Of a stretch of 64,000 nt of DNA, positions 33,149 to 42,741 are shown piece by piece; positions within the stretch are counted from its first letter, which is position 1; the number at the start of each line of letters is the position of its first letter. Origin of the DNA: Aeromonas veronii (GTDB lineage Bacteria > Pseudomonadota > Gammaproteobacteria > Enterobacterales > Aeromonadaceae); contig NZ_CP157875.1 of NCBI RefSeq assembly GCF_040215105.1, positions 3,029,501 to 3,093,500 on the forward strand, given 5' to 3'. The translations under genes and the position numbers were made by a program. Below the pieces are notes generated by a model, which saw nothing but the letters and a program-made list of their open reading frames with translations, was not told where the DNA came from and searched no databases.

Positions 33149-33499
33149 TCAGCGGGGACGAGCCAACCGCTCCACCAACCGTTCCACCGTTTCCAGCAAC
33201 AGGGTTCGGTCAACATCATCGAGCCGAGCCAGTTGCTGACTCAGCACAATGCCCTGCTCGGTCGGGCGGTTGCTGGTCTCGCGCAGAAAGTCCGCCAGCT
33301 CACAGCCAAACAGCTGAGCCAACTCCGCCAACCGCACTACGGTCGGCACCACAATCCCCCGCTCCATCCGCGAGACCGCCTCCATCCCGATACTGAGGTG
33401 TTCAGCCACCTGCTCCTGGGTAAACCCAGCCTGGTTACGCTGACGCCCAATAGCTTTGCCCACGCTCTTGGCTAACTGCTCAAAGTTGATATCTGTCAT
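33149..33499 (-). CDS. Xre-family helix-turn-helix regulator
   Basis: 116 aa. The N-terminal HTH_3 domain (IGRQRNQAGFTQEQVAEHLSIGMEAVSRMERG, about 17-48) is followed by VRLAELAQLFGCELADFL and a short alpha-helical tail. The start is placed at 33499 (MTDINFEQ); the five upstream in-frame codons fall in the operator. It is convergent with the YqaJ operon and divergent from the exported-protein genes. Two matching CAACC-N5-GGTTG palindromes lie in its upstream region, so it probably represses itself and the rightward genes. Confidence 0.85.
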   Translation of the reverse strand: MTDINFEQLAKSVGKAIGRQRNQAGFTQEQVAEHLSIGMEAVSRMERGIVVPTVVRLAELAQLFGCELADFLRETSNRPTEQGIVLSQQLARLDDVDRTLLLETVERLVERLARPR

Positions 33500-33511
33500 A
33501 AGTCCTCCAAC

Positions 33512-33526
33512 CAACCCCTATGGTTG
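33512..33526. promoter_or_regulatory. Putative Xre operator, site 1
   Basis: CAACCCCTATGGTTG, arms CAACC/GGTTG with a 5-base centre, 12 bases upstream of the xre start codon. Confidence 0.5.
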
Positions 33527-33568
33527 GGGGTGGACTCGTTGACATGAAGAACCGCAAAAGGTGAACAT

Positions 33569-33583
33569 CAACCTAATAGGTTG
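33569..33583. promoter_or_regulatory. Putative Xre operator, site 2
   Basis: CAACCTAATAGGTTG, a perfect palindrome with the same CAACC-N5-GGTTG plan as site 1, 57 bases away and in the leader of the gene at 33663. Confidence 0.55.
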
Positions 33584-33662
33584 TTATTGGGCATTTTTTG
33601 CCTGCCTGACCTGTAAAAGGTTATCCCCTTTTCTGAACGACTTACTACCAACAGGAGTTCTC

Positions 33663-34496
33663 ATGAAACAACTCGTTCCATTGCTCACCCTGGCAGTCAC
33701 TGCACCGAGTGTCATGGCCAGCAACACCAATGACATCTGGTCCTATCAAGACAGTGATGGCACCACCTTGGCTCAAGCGTGTAATAACAAACGTACCTGT
33801 GAGCTGATCTACAAAAACAGCCACTACCTTGCCCTCATCAACAACCGTTCCCAAACGGGCTGTGCTACTGGCGATCTGCTGGTTGCCGAACACGCCAGCC
33901 GCAGCTTTAAGAAACTAGATACTGGCACCTGCAGCGCCTCAGCCAGTATCGAGGTCAATACCTACAATCGACTGAACAACGTCGATGTCATGGTAGGTGA
34001 CCGGCTTATCAAGCGTTATCCGCTAGATGCTTGGATGTACCACGAAGAACGTAAGGCGGGTAAAGGGGCGTCCTGGAGCAAGGCTGAAGAGAACGCCAAG
34101 AAGCCTCAGATGCTGGAGGCACCGAAAGGTCCCCCTGCACAATGGGTGGCCGAAGAGGGGCGTTATGGCCCTCGCTATACCCTGATACAAGGCCGGGATT
34201 ACTCCCGATACGTATTGGAAATCAAATGCGCCTACCAGATGCCGGGGGCAACCTGGCCACTGCACTCTGAGCTCAGATACACCCGCGCCTATGATGCCTC
34301 AAGCTCCGTCGAGGAGATCGAGGTCGATGGTCAGCGCCTATCCGGTAAAGCCAAAAATCAGGCCGAATGGACTCAGCTCGTCAACGCGATCCTCTCCGCC
34401 TCAACCCTGAGCATCTACCGTGGGCAGGATCAAAAAGCCACATGGACCGTCAAGCCCATGAAGTTGACCTCCACTTGCGACTATTACAACGGGTGA
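33663..34496 (+). CDS. Predicted exported protein, function unknown
   Basis: 277 aa when started at 33663 (MKQLVPLLTLAVTAPSVMAS), which gives a clear Sec signal peptide and follows AACAGGAGT. The mature part begins with W-S-Y-Q-D-S-D-G-T and carries several cysteines that may form disulfides. I do not recognize a family. It is three bases upstream of another exported-protein gene and lies downstream of the Xre operators. The longer reading from 33561 would destroy the signal peptide and run through operator 2. Confidence 0.7.
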   Translation: MKQLVPLLTLAVTAPSVMASNTNDIWSYQDSDGTTLAQACNNKRTCELIYKNSHYLALINNRSQTGCATGDLLVAEHASRSFKKLDTGTCSASASIEVNTYNRLNNVDVMVGDRLIKRYPLDAWMYHEERKAGKGASWSKAEENAKKPQMLEAPKGPPAQWVAEEGRYGPRYTLIQGRDYSRYVLEIKCAYQMPGATWPLHSELRYTRAYDASSSVEEIEVDGQRLSGKAKNQAEWTQLVNAILSASTLSIYRGQDQKATWTVKPMKLTSTCDYYNG

Positions 34497-34499
34497 ATC

Positions 34500-34955
34500 A
34501 TGAACATCGTTCCAACCAAATTCTTAGTAGTAGCCCTGACGGCTTGTGGACTGCTCTGGTCCCACCCAAGCCACGCGGAAGAGCAACGCTACCTCACCAT
34601 TCAGCACACCGACACCGTCTACGCCAATCAAGGCGCCTGCGCGTACCACTTCTCCCTCGATAGCGGTGGAGCCGATGAGTTTGGCCAGCTGTACATCACG
34701 CTGCAATTTAATGACAAGAAGGGTAAAGCCCTAGCTGAGTCAACGCTAGAAGTTGAATCGTTCGGCGGGAGCTCCGCGACCCGCTATGGTGCTGGCTTTA
34801 CGGAAGTGGATTGCGCCCAGGTAGAGCAGGCCAAGTCTATCGCCATTATTCAAGCGACCGAGGTTCTGGCTAACAACCAGGTCACCCCGCTACCAATATC
34901 AACCTTCACCCCCGAGCTTCATCAACCACTGAAGATCACCGTGGGCGGCAATTAA
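34500..34955 (+). CDS. Small predicted exported protein, function unknown
   Basis: 151 aa with a signal peptide (residues 1-24, ending PSHAEE). The mature part has two cysteines (in GACAYHF and VDCAQVEQ) and predicted beta strands. No family recognized. It is separated from the previous gene by three bases and followed by a terminator, so these two exported proteins form a short operon. Confidence 0.68.
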   Translation: MNIVPTKFLVVALTACGLLWSHPSHAEEQRYLTIQHTDTVYANQGACAYHFSLDSGGADEFGQLYITLQFNDKKGKALAESTLEVESFGGSSATRYGAGFTEVDCAQVEQAKSIAIIQATEVLANNQVTPLPISTFTPELHQPLKITVGGN

Positions 34956-34978
34956 CCCGCTCAGGAAAAACAAAGCCA

Positions 34979-35010
34979 AAGGGCGTCACCTCACGGTGAC
35001 GCCCTTTTTC
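34979..35010 (+). terminator. Terminator after the two exported-protein genes
   Basis: Stem AGGGCGTCACC/GGTGACGCCCT with loop TCAC and a T5 run. Confidence 0.88.
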
Positions 35011-35041
35011 ATTTCCAACCCTTTAATAGGATCATCACCCC

Positions 35042-35620
35042 ATGACACGACATTTCATTATTGGCGATCACTTGGTAGCACCACAGCCTGAAGGCCATCT
35101 GCACGGGATCTTTGTTGGTCATGATCTGGTCATTCACTGTCTACAAACCTTTACTGGTGATCACTCAGGCCAATTGGCACTGACGTCCCTGACAGCGTTT
35201 AGCCAACATGGCGTCATTGAGGTCAAACCCCATGTCCATCGCCTGTTCAGTCGAGAGGAGAGCCTGACTCGGGCTTACGCTCGACTCAATGAAAGTGAAC
35301 AAGGCCAGCCGTTTACCAACGGCGAGCAATTTGTCACCTGGTGCATCGAAGGGGTTCAGCGCCCCCCAAAATTGTTGCAGACCGCAGTTGCAACAGTTGT
35401 GGCTGCTGAAATCGTTCGCCACACGCTGGGCAGGGCAGCCACCAGTGCAACGGCTGGGCTTGCTGCCAGCACTCTGGCTACTACCGCTGGTAGTACCGGC
35501 GCCGCCGCCACCGTGGTGTCGGTCACCGGAATTGCTTCGGCCCCGCTGTTAGCTCCACTTGCCGTAGGTGCCGTCGCAGCCTATGGCGTCAGCAAACTCT
35601 GGGATTGGTTAAACGACTGA
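35042..35620 (+). CDS. LRAT-like protein with substituted catalytic cysteine
   Basis: 192 aa. The N-terminal region has the LRAT/NlpC-P60-like pattern GDHLVAPQPEGHLHGIFVGHDLVIH (His21, His32) and TNGEQFVTWC (92-101). In known LRAT acyltransferases the last motif reads NCEHFV with the nucleophile at the second position. Here it is Gly94, although Cys101 is close by. A hydrophobic Ala/Gly-rich segment (about 115-180) may insert in a membrane. Most likely an inactive or altered member. It follows a terminator and has its own start region. Confidence 0.72.
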   Translation: MTRHFIIGDHLVAPQPEGHLHGIFVGHDLVIHCLQTFTGDHSGQLALTSLTAFSQHGVIEVKPHVHRLFSREESLTRAYARLNESEQGQPFTNGEQFVTWCIEGVQRPPKLLQTAVATVVAAEIVRHTLGRAATSATAGLAASTLATTAGSTGAAATVVSVTGIASAPLLAPLAVGAVAAYGVSKLWDWLND

Positions 35621-35680
35621 TCCATCACTTCAAAGCCAAAACAGGAGGTCCCTCCTGCTTGAACTCAATGAGGAAACACC

Positions 35681-36106
35681 ATGACCATTCCCTTTTTCCG
35701 GGACGGCTTTGCCCTGCCCGTAGCCCAAGCATTGCTGGTTCTGCTGAATCAGGAAATCGCTAAAACCGCGCTCAATATCGAGCGCTTAACCCAACTGACC
35801 TTCAACTTTCGCAATCCCGGCTACAGTACCGAGCAAGGTGGCGTTCACCCGGTCGAGATCCGCCTGATCCGTGGGCTCGATGGCTGGCTATTCGATTACG
35901 TCACCGACTTCAGTTACCAGGGGCTCGGCCAGGATGCCGAGCTCTGCAAGGAGCTCGATTTCAACTTTTTAGATGGTGAGCACACCATGTTGGGCTGGGG
36001 ACCGCTGCAACTGGCCGAAACGCGGGAATTGTTTGACATCTGGCAGAGCAACTTCATTGCCTACTGTCGGTTGGAGTGCTTCAGCGTCACGGTCGCAGGG
36101 GATTAG
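35681..36106 (+). CDS. DUF2787 family protein
   Basis: 141 aa with FNFRNPGYSTEQGGVHPVEI and a conserved aromatic C-terminal half (YVTDFSYQGLG, DFNFLDGEHTMLGWGPL). This matches DUF2787, a family found on gammaproteobacterial islands and plasmids. Function unknown. It lies nine bases upstream of the next gene and probably shares its transcript. Confidence 0.72.
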   Translation: MTIPFFRDGFALPVAQALLVLLNQEIAKTALNIERLTQLTFNFRNPGYSTEQGGVHPVEIRLIRGLDGWLFDYVTDFSYQGLGQDAELCKELDFNFLDGEHTMLGWGPLQLAETRELFDIWQSNFIAYCRLECFSVTVAGD

Positions 36107-36115
36107 GAGGACACC

Positions 36116-36523
36116 ATGAGCCAAGAGTTAGCACTCTCCCACTACTCACGCCAGTGGCTGAGACAAATCGCCACCAACGCCAAGCTAACCCCCAACCGTA
36201 ATGGCCAGCGCTGGCTGCTGCACCTGACACCGGATAGCCCACAAGCCAGAACCATCACCGTGCAGATCCGCTGGAGCAACCCCAATTGGCAACTACTTAG
36301 TGTTACTAATGCTGGGGATTGGCCCGACATGAACCAAGCTGTCGATGAAATCTGCTTTGACAGCAAACGTCGCAGTTACTGGCGCTGTCAAGCAGGCCCT
36401 GTGTCACCACTAGAACAAATTCAGGTACTTGCGCGTTTTATGGCGGATCTGCAACGCAGTTGCACTAATCATGGCTTTACGGTTGAGAGTGGCCCCTTAC
36501 CCCATGAGGAGAGAGTAGATTGA
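36116..36523 (+). CDS. Hypothetical protein
   Basis: 135 aa; starts after GGAGGACACC at good spacing. It contains W-rich beta-like sequence (IRWSNPNWQLLSV) and YWRCQAGPVSP. No family recognized. It is in probable operon with the DUF2787 gene. Confidence 0.62.
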   Translation: MSQELALSHYSRQWLRQIATNAKLTPNRNGQRWLLHLTPDSPQARTITVQIRWSNPNWQLLSVTNAGDWPDMNQAVDEICFDSKRRSYWRCQAGPVSPLEQIQVLARFMADLQRSCTNHGFTVESGPLPHEERVD

Positions 36524-36692
36524 AGCTGTTTGCAAAACTCTCCCAGCCGATTCCCCCGAGTTTGGTCACTATATGCCCGCAGAATTCTTGTTACGGCATC
36601 CTGAGCTTCTGGATGGTGACAGCCTTGAGATAACTAGGTCCCTCGAAAAATTCGAATCTGTCTTCAAGGAGGTCAATCAGTTCTTAGACTGA
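36519..36692 (+). pseudogene. Possible short coding remnant
   Basis: An open frame of 57 codons ending in TGA at 36690-36692 reads like protein (LPADSPEFGHYMPAEFLLR, then HPELLDGDSLEITRSLEKF) but has no good start except ATG at 36573. It may be a small gene of 39 codons or the end of a lost gene. The next 245 bases to the following gene show nothing I can name. Confidence 0.3.
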
Positions 36693-36937
36693 GGTTAACA
36701 GATAACAAGGGAGGGCTGTCGGTCCTCTCTTACACTGGACACAAACGAGGGCCATCGATTACATATGGTGTCCAAAGCCGTTCATCTAAATATCATCGTA
36801 CAGATGGGTTCCCTTTGGGGACTAATTTGGCAATACATGCCATATAAATCCGCTTTTAGCTCTTTATCGTATTTGCTAAATATTCAACGTGCCACCGTAC
36901 AACAGGCGGGTCATTGAGCAGCCTCAGGAGCAGTAAC

Positions 36938-37606
36938 ATGACGCATCAAACCCTCACCGTGGAAAATAGCCGCATTCGCGTCACCGTCAGCCGCGAGATA
37001 GCCGATAAATTCCTGCCAACAGGCGTTACCGGTCGCGATGAGTCCCCCGGTCAGGCGCAACGTGGTCGTCTGCTTTCTGCCGCAATGGGCAAATTAGCCA
37101 GCGCAACCGAATTGCGCCTTCGGCTCACTAACGATATCAAGCGGGCTGATGTCATCGCGCTGGCCCACAAGCTCCTTGTGCGTGATTATCTGGAGGAGCA
37201 CAGTCACTACAACGTCAACGAGGTGATCATGCGCCTCGAAGAGGGTCACCTCATGCACAAATACATGGCCCTGGAGGTCACTCTCGCCAACGAACATGCT
37301 CGCGGTGTCTTGAAGACTATTTCGCAAGACGACGCCCGCCTTTACGTGGCGTCAAAAGTGATGGTCGGGGTGCTCTCCCCCCATGAACGCAGGCAACTGG
37401 AGAACAGCGTTGAACTCCTGCTGAACCGCATTGGCATCAATACAACTGAGGCACTGGATAAAGCCCGTCACGCCTTGCAAGCGCAGGCCAACATCACGCA
37501 CCACTATCACATGTGTCGGGCCAATATGACGGGTTGGAAGATTGAGGTCATCGGGGAACTACCAGCTCAAGTGGGCCTATCTCGGTTGCTGCCGAAGAAT
37601 GATTAA
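36938..37606 (+). CDS. Hypothetical island protein
   Basis: 222 aa when started at 36938 (MTHQTLTVEN), which follows CAGGAG. Mostly charged and helical, with ADVIALAHKLLVRDYLEEH and VLSPHERRQLENSVELLLN. No family recognized. It is a single gene; an imperfect hairpin TCCCAGCC/GGCTGGGA lies 10 bases after its stop, without a clear T-run. Confidence 0.6.
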   Translation: MTHQTLTVENSRIRVTVSREIADKFLPTGVTGRDESPGQAQRGRLLSAAMGKLASATELRLRLTNDIKRADVIALAHKLLVRDYLEEHSHYNVNEVIMRLEEGHLMHKYMALEVTLANEHARGVLKTISQDDARLYVASKVMVGVLSPHERRQLENSVELLLNRIGINTTEALDKARHALQAQANITHHYHMCRANMTGWKIEVIGELPAQVGLSRLLPKND

Positions 37607-37838
37607 TGGATCGCAATCCCAGCCTCAGTAAACTGACCTTGGCTGGGATGGTTGCTGATTGTGATTTCTCGGAATGATGTCTGCCACATAGAGAATTTGG
37701 AGGCGGCAAAGGCGCTATCCAAACGACCTCACCACTTGATATCGCGAACTTAGACAACCTCCCGGCAATTGGACCACGCAGCCTTTCGTTACCAGAGCAG
37801 ATTTTAGAATATTGCTATAACCACCAACTTGAGAGTTC

Positions 37839-39279
37839 TCAATCACTGAATACCAGCGAGTCAAGAACGCCTTGCCCGCTGTGAACGCCTCCTTCTGTCG
37901 ATCCAGCTGACTTGCTACGAATAAGATATCCAGCATAACAGTGCTCAATACTGGCAGGATAGTCATCTATCTGAACGGTGAACATGCCCAGTTCGCTGAT
38001 CAAATCAGTCACCTGATGCAGCTCCCCTTTTCGCACAATCAATGCAGGCATAGATCTGGGAATGGGGTGTAAGCGACGCATCAACGACCAGGCCTGATAT
38101 TGTTGGGGAGCAAGCGTTGCCAGTTTTGCCAAGATGTCGGCCCCAAACAGGCAATGCCCGCCACCTTCTCCTTGATTTTTAAGCACCCAGCTATCGGAGG
38201 GAGCCGCTTTAACAAAGTCAGCGCTACCTGAGGTAACAGGATGCATCTCTCCCAGAAGATTTCTCGCTTTTGCGGCCTCTTGCGGGGTCAAACCAAATGC
38301 GACCAGTCCATCTTCTCCCAGACGAGATAGCAGCATTTGTACTCGCTTGCTCGTTGCCAACTGCTGGGCAACCGTTGCATTGACTGCGACTCGATGTTGC
38401 TCAATCAACACACGAGTCGCCATCAGCGACTGGCAACATCTCTGCTCTTTGAGGTCGACTGCTTCATAATCGGAATATTGATATCCAGCACGTAGGTAGA
38501 CGGTATCGAGTGGCCCGACACCATTGAGGATCAATCTGTTGTTGGCGCCCGTGCTCAATTGATTGTGAAGCTCGCGAAACGTTCTGCGCTGTGTCTCTAT
38601 CCCTTTCTGCTGGAGAGCAAACTCAAGCAGGTGCTGATCAAACACATTGTTTTCATGCTCTTGCACAATCATCAAAAACCTTGCCGGGCCAAGGTCACCA
38701 AACTCCTGCTTAATCTTGAAAGTGGCTTTGGCAATGCCAGCCGATAGCCTCTCTATGGCCTGATTATCGACAAGCTCCCCCTATTTCTTGTTGCGATAAC
38801 TCGGCATATGCAATGGGACATTGCTGTTGCAGATAGCGGTGCAGTTCATGTATTCGCTGACCAAATGGCCCCATACCAGCCGCGATGCCATTGAACTCAA
38901 CAAGCTTGTGGCCATCGCGCTGATCATCCATAAAGTCGCTGCGCATAATGAGCAATGGCAGCCGGGGAGCTTGGCTGGGTGATGAATGTATTTGTTGATG
39001 CATGCGAAGCAGGGCTGAAAAGAAGGGATCTCCAGCCGTGATGGGATTAATCGCATCGAACAGAAAACTATGATCCTCAGATACCGAATAGATTAGCTTG
39101 CTGAGAGTCTGGGCCGCACTTTTTAACTGCTGATAGCCCCCTCTGCTTATCGATGTCGGCGTCAGGGTAAATGGGGTATGCACGGCAGAATGCAGCGACT
39201 CTTTGAAGGCTACACCGTGTGTTAACGCCCACTCGACCGCATCACCCTTGGTTTTCTGAATGCCAAGAGAACTCATCAT
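37839..39279 (-). pseudogene. Eukaryotic-type glutathione synthetase split by a frameshift
   Basis: Two open frames, 38764-39279 (171 aa) and 37839-38675 (278 aa), together match a eukaryotic-type glutathione synthetase of about 475 aa. The first has VEWALTHGV, PFTLTPTSISR and MRSDFM..., the substrate half. The second has VYLRAGYQYSDY, KRVQMLLS, the ATP-grasp motif VLKNQGEGGGHCLFG and GGVHSGQGVLDSL. Between them a G5 run (plus-strand C5 at 38777-38781) shifts the frame; with four Gs the reading continues EIGELVDNQAIERL into the second part without a stop. It lies 18 bases after arsC, so glutathione would support the glutaredoxin-type ArsC. Sequencing error, true inactivation or phase variation are all possible. 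Confidence 0.85.
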
Positions 39280-39297
39280 ATGCTCCTGATTGCTGGG

Positions 39298-39729
39298 TCA
39301 CTTAATTCGATGCCCCTTTGCATCAACTACCCGCTCCCCATCTTCCTTGGTGAAGGCGCCTTGCTGAGGACTCGGCAGGATATCCAGCACCACCTCTGAT
39401 GGGCGGCACAGTTTGGTGCCAAGCGGAGTAACCACAATGGGACGGTTGATCAGGAGAGGATGAGACAGCATGGCATCGACCAACTCCTCATCACTGAACC
39501 GCTCCTCGGCGAGGCCCAGGGCCTCATAAGGGGGGACATTCTTGCGCAGCAGGTCGCGCACCGGCACCCCCATCGCTTGAATTAGGGACTCCAGCGTCTC
39601 GCGGCTCGGCGGGGTCTCTAGATAATGGATGATAGTGGGCTCCACCCCTGAGTTGCGGATGAGCTCCAGTGTATTGCGGGACGTGCCGCAAGCAGGGTTG
39701 TGGTAAATAGTGATGTTGGTATTAGTCAT
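39298..39729 (-). CDS. arsC: Arsenate reductase (glutaredoxin-dependent)
   Basis: 143 aa; reduces arsenate to arsenite with glutathione and glutaredoxin. It opens with [16 protein letters not shown], containing the catalytic Cys (about 14), and has [12 protein letters not shown] and [17 protein letters not shown] with the oxyanion-binding arginines of the E. coli R773 ArsC family. Its start overlaps the acr3 stop by four bases, showing tight coupling. The reduced product is exported by the Acr3 pump encoded just upstream. Confidence 0.95.
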   Translation of the reverse strand: MTNTNITIYHNPACGTSRNTLELIRNSGVEPTIIHYLETPPSRETLESLIQAMGVPVRDLLRKNVPPYEALGLAEERFSDEELVDAMLSHPLLINRPIVVTPLGTKLCRPSEVVLDILPSPQQGAFTKEDGERVVDAKGHRIK

Positions 39730-40808
39730 GATTGAACCTCAGTTTTCAGATAATTACGTTTCATCCTCAGGGCTACATTCACCAATGCGATCAACACCGG
39801 TACTTCAACCAGCGGGCCGATGACCCCGGCGAAGGCCTGATCAGAGTTCAGCCCGAACACGGTAATGGAGACCGCAATGGCCAGCTCGAAGTTGTTGCCA
39901 GTGGCGGTAAAGGCAATGGAGGCATTCTTGTCATAGGGGATGCCGAGTTTCTTGCCGACCAGGAAGCTGGTGAAGAACATCAGCACGAAGTAGACGACCA
40001 GTGGCACAGCGACCCGCAGCACATCCATCGGCAACTCGACGATCATCTCTCCCTTGAGGCTGAACATCAGCACGATAGTGGCCAACAAGGCGATCAGCGT
40101 GATGGGGGAAATAGCCGGGATAAAGCGCTCGGTATACCATTTCTCTCCCTTTGCCTTGATCAGATATTTACGGCTCAAGAAGCCTGCAAGGAAGGGGATC
40201 CCCAGATAGATCAGCACGCTTTCAGCGATATCCAGCATGGTGATATCCACCGCAAACCCCTGCAAGCCAAACAGCGGGGGCAGTACGGTAATGAACAACC
40301 AGGCCATAAAGCTGTAGGTTAAGATCTGAAAACCGCTATTGAGCGCCACCAGGCCAGCACCATACTCTTTGTTACCCCCCCCCAGGTCGTTCCACACCAG
40401 CACCATGGCGATGCAACGCGCCAGACCAATCAGGATGAGGCCTACCATGTAGTCCGGGTAGTCATGCAAAAACACCAGGGCGATCACGAACATCAGGATG
40501 GGGCCGACGAACCAGTTCATCACCAATGAGAGAGTGATGGCCTGACGGTCACGCGTCATCGCGCCCATGGTGCCGTAGTTAACCTTGGCGAGCGGTGGAT
40601 ACATCATCAGGATCAGGCCAATGGCTAGCGGAATATTGGTGGTACCGACAGACATCGCCTCGTTCCACTGAGCCACCTGGGGGAACAGATATCCAATCCC
40701 CACCCCAATCGCCATGGCGACAAAGATCCAGAGGGTAAGATTTCGGTCTAGAAAACTCATTTTTTTGCTGACGGGTAGATCCACGCAGCAAGTATTGGTA
40801 GTCATCAA
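39726..40808 (-). CDS. acr3: Arsenite efflux permease, ACR3 family
   Basis: 360 aa with ten predicted membrane helices. Family motifs include [35 protein letters not shown] with the conserved cysteine, and [16 protein letters not shown]. The N-terminus has a cysteine pair (NTCCVDLP) before the first helix. ACR3 exports arsenite; with ArsA below it may become ATP-driven. It lies 59 bases downstream of arsA. Some annotations call such genes arsB, but the family is ACR3, not the ArsB type. Confidence 0.93.
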   Translation of the reverse strand: MMTTNTCCVDLPVSKKMSFLDRNLTLWIFVAMAIGVGIGYLFPQVAQWNEAMSVGTTNIPLAIGLILMMYPPLAKVNYGTMGAMTRDRQAITLSLVMNWFVGPILMFVIALVFLHDYPDYMVGLILIGLARCIAMVLVWNDLGGGNKEYGAGLVALNSGFQILTYSFMAWLFITVLPPLFGLQGFAVDITMLDIAESVLIYLGIPFLAGFLSRKYLIKAKGEKWYTERFIPAISPITLIALLATIVLMFSLKGEMIVELPMDVLRVAVPLVVYFVLMFFTSFLVGKKLGIPYDKNASIAFTATGNNFELAIAVSITVFGLNSDQAFAGVIGPLVEVPVLIALVNVALRMKRNYLKTEVQS

Positions 40809-40867
40809 GAAACTCCATACAAGATTGATAAAGCAGAAGGCTTAATGTTGATTAACGCTGCTAAAAA

Positions 40868-42673
40868 TCACCCCTTCGAAGTGGCGCATACCTGCCGTAA
40901 GTCACTCCACTGTTTGGCTGATCGACATACACTTTGTAGAGCCTCCACACCCACCGGCTCGGTTGCCAGCAAGGGCACCACGGCATAGCGCTGAGCATGA
41001 TCCCCCTTCACCGCATCGATGTGGGGTTGCTGGCGATATGCTCGCTGGGCAAGTAGGGGGGAAGTGACGCTAGCTGGGGCCAGCATGTGATTGACCACCC
41101 AGGCCCAGGGTTCGATGCCGGCACGGCGCAAGTCAGCTTGGAGGTTGGACGCCTCTTGCACCGGAGTTGGCTCGGGCAGAGTCACGATCATCACCTTGGT
41201 CTGTTTCGGGTCTTGCAGTTGCATCATGGGGGTGGTGAAGTGCATCCCTTTCCCACCCATCTGGCGGGCAATTTCTCTGTGATAGGCGCCGGTCGCATCG
41301 AGCAGCAACAGAGTATGGCCAGTCGGCGCTGTATCCATCACCACGAAGCGCTTACCCGCCTCGCGAATGATCCGTGAGAAGGCCTGAAACACGGCAATCT
41401 CTTCGGTGCAGGGGGAACGCAAATCTTCCTCCAACAGGGCTCGGCCCTGTGCATCCAGGCTCGCCCCCTTGGTGGCCAACACCTGAGCGCGGTAACGTTC
41501 AGTCTCGGCGTGAGGATCAATGCGGCTGACCTCCAGGCTGGGCAGGGCTCCTGCCAACGTCTCACCCAGATGGGCTGCGGGATCTGAGGTGGTCAGGTGA
41601 ACCGGCAGTCCCCGATTGGCGAGCTCCACCGCGACCGCTGCCGCCAGGGTGGTTTTACCCACCCCCCCCTTCCCCATCAACATGATGAGCCCATGACCAT
41701 CGGTGGCCAGTTCATCGACCAATTGCTTCAAATCAGGGTGTTGCTCAGCGGTCGTACTCTCGACCTCATAGGCCCCATTGACCGGTTCTGTGCTGAGTAA
41801 CTGGCGCAGGCTGTCTACCCCCACCAGGTTGGTGGCCAAGAGAGGAACTCTGTCTTGTGGCAGACTTGCCAGCATCGCTGGCATATTAGCCATAGCCTGC
41901 TGCTCTCGTTGCCATACGGCTGCGGCCAAGGGGTCATCAACCTGCTCGCTTTCTGGGAAGATGCCATTGATGACCAGTTGCTGATTGGCAAGGCCAATGG
42001 CCGCCAGTTCATCATGAGTACGTGCCACTTCCCGCAAGGTCGAGGTTTGGGCGCGGGCGACCAGGATCAATCGTGTTTTCTCGGCATCCGACAAGGCAGC
42101 GACTGCCTCTGCGTATTGGCTGCGCTGTTTTTCCAGCCCCGCCAGCGGCCCCAGACAAGAAGCGTCACCCTTGCCTTGTTCCAAGAACTCGCTCCATGCC
42201 CCTGGCAATTGCAATAAACGAATGGTGTGGCCCGTGGGTGCGGTGTCGAACACGATATGATCGTATTGACCCACTAAGTCACGGTCGGTCAGCAGGGCGG
42301 TGAACTCGTCAAAAGCGGCTATCTCTGTGGTACAGGCACCGGATAGCTGCTCTTCAATGCTGCGCACTATGCTTTCGGGCAATTTGCCGCGTACTGGGCC
42401 AACAATCCGTTCACGGTACGCTTGCGCGGCAGCTTGCGGGTCAATCTCCAACGCAGACAATCCCTCAACCTGTGGGATCTTGGTGACTTGGTTGCCTATC
42501 TTGGTATCGAACACCTGACCCACGTTTGAGGCTGGATCCGTGCTCACCAGCAGTACCTTTTTTCCACTGTCACACAGGGCAACTGCACTTGCGCAAGCCA
42601 GCGAGGTTTTACCCACGCCCCCCTTACCGGTGTAAAAGAGAAATGGTGGCGGATTGGTCAGAAACTGGAACAT
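40868..42673 (-). CDS. arsA: Arsenite-activated ATPase ArsA
   Basis: 601 aa with the two-halved ArsA layout. P-loop A1 is YTGKGGVGKTSL (about 14-25) and A2 is LMGKGGVGKTTLA (about 331-343), with signal motifs DTAPTGHTIRLL and DTAPTGHTLLLL. Cysteines in SGACTTEIAAF, DASCLGPL and RSPCTEEIAVF correspond to the arsenite-binding residues of R773 ArsA (113, 172, 422). It energizes arsenite efflux together with the membrane permease. It sits between arsD and acr3, 68 bases after arsD. Confidence 0.96.
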   Translation of the reverse strand: MFQFLTNPPPFLFYTGKGGVGKTSLACASAVALCDSGKKVLLVSTDPASNVGQVFDTKIGNQVTKIPQVEGLSALEIDPQAAAQAYRERIVGPVRGKLPESIVRSIEEQLSGACTTEIAAFDEFTALLTDRDLVGQYDHIVFDTAPTGHTIRLLQLPGAWSEFLEQGKGDASCLGPLAGLEKQRSQYAEAVAALSDAEKTRLILVARAQTSTLREVARTHDELAAIGLANQQLVINGIFPESEQVDDPLAAAVWQREQQAMANMPAMLASLPQDRVPLLATNLVGVDSLRQLLSTEPVNGAYEVESTTAEQHPDLKQLVDELATDGHGLIMLMGKGGVGKTTLAAAVAVELANRGLPVHLTTSDPAAHLGETLAGALPSLEVSRIDPHAETERYRAQVLATKGASLDAQGRALLEEDLRSPCTEEIAVFQAFSRIIREAGKRFVVMDTAPTGHTLLLLDATGAYHREIARQMGGKGMHFTTPMMQLQDPKQTKVMIVTLPEPTPVQEASNLQADLRRAGIEPWAWVVNHMLAPASVTSPLLAQRAYRQQPHIDAVKGDHAQRYAVVPLLATEPVGVEALQSVCRSAKQWSDLRQVCATSKG

Positions 42674-42741
42674 GAGAGACTCCTATCTGGAAGAACAAGG
42701 CAATGAACCGAACAGAGATCTTGCTAACTACGTGAGCTCGC

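Noticed and set aside
33561..33662. N-terminal extension of the exported protein
   Set aside because: It contains the second Xre palindrome, and the internal start at 33663 has a good ribosome site and begins a clean signal peptide.
35641..35656. Short hairpin CAGGAGGTCCCTCCTG before the DUF2787 gene
   Set aside because: Small stem with no T-run; its GGAGG lies about 30 bases from the start codon, too far to be its ribosome site, so I do not assign a function.
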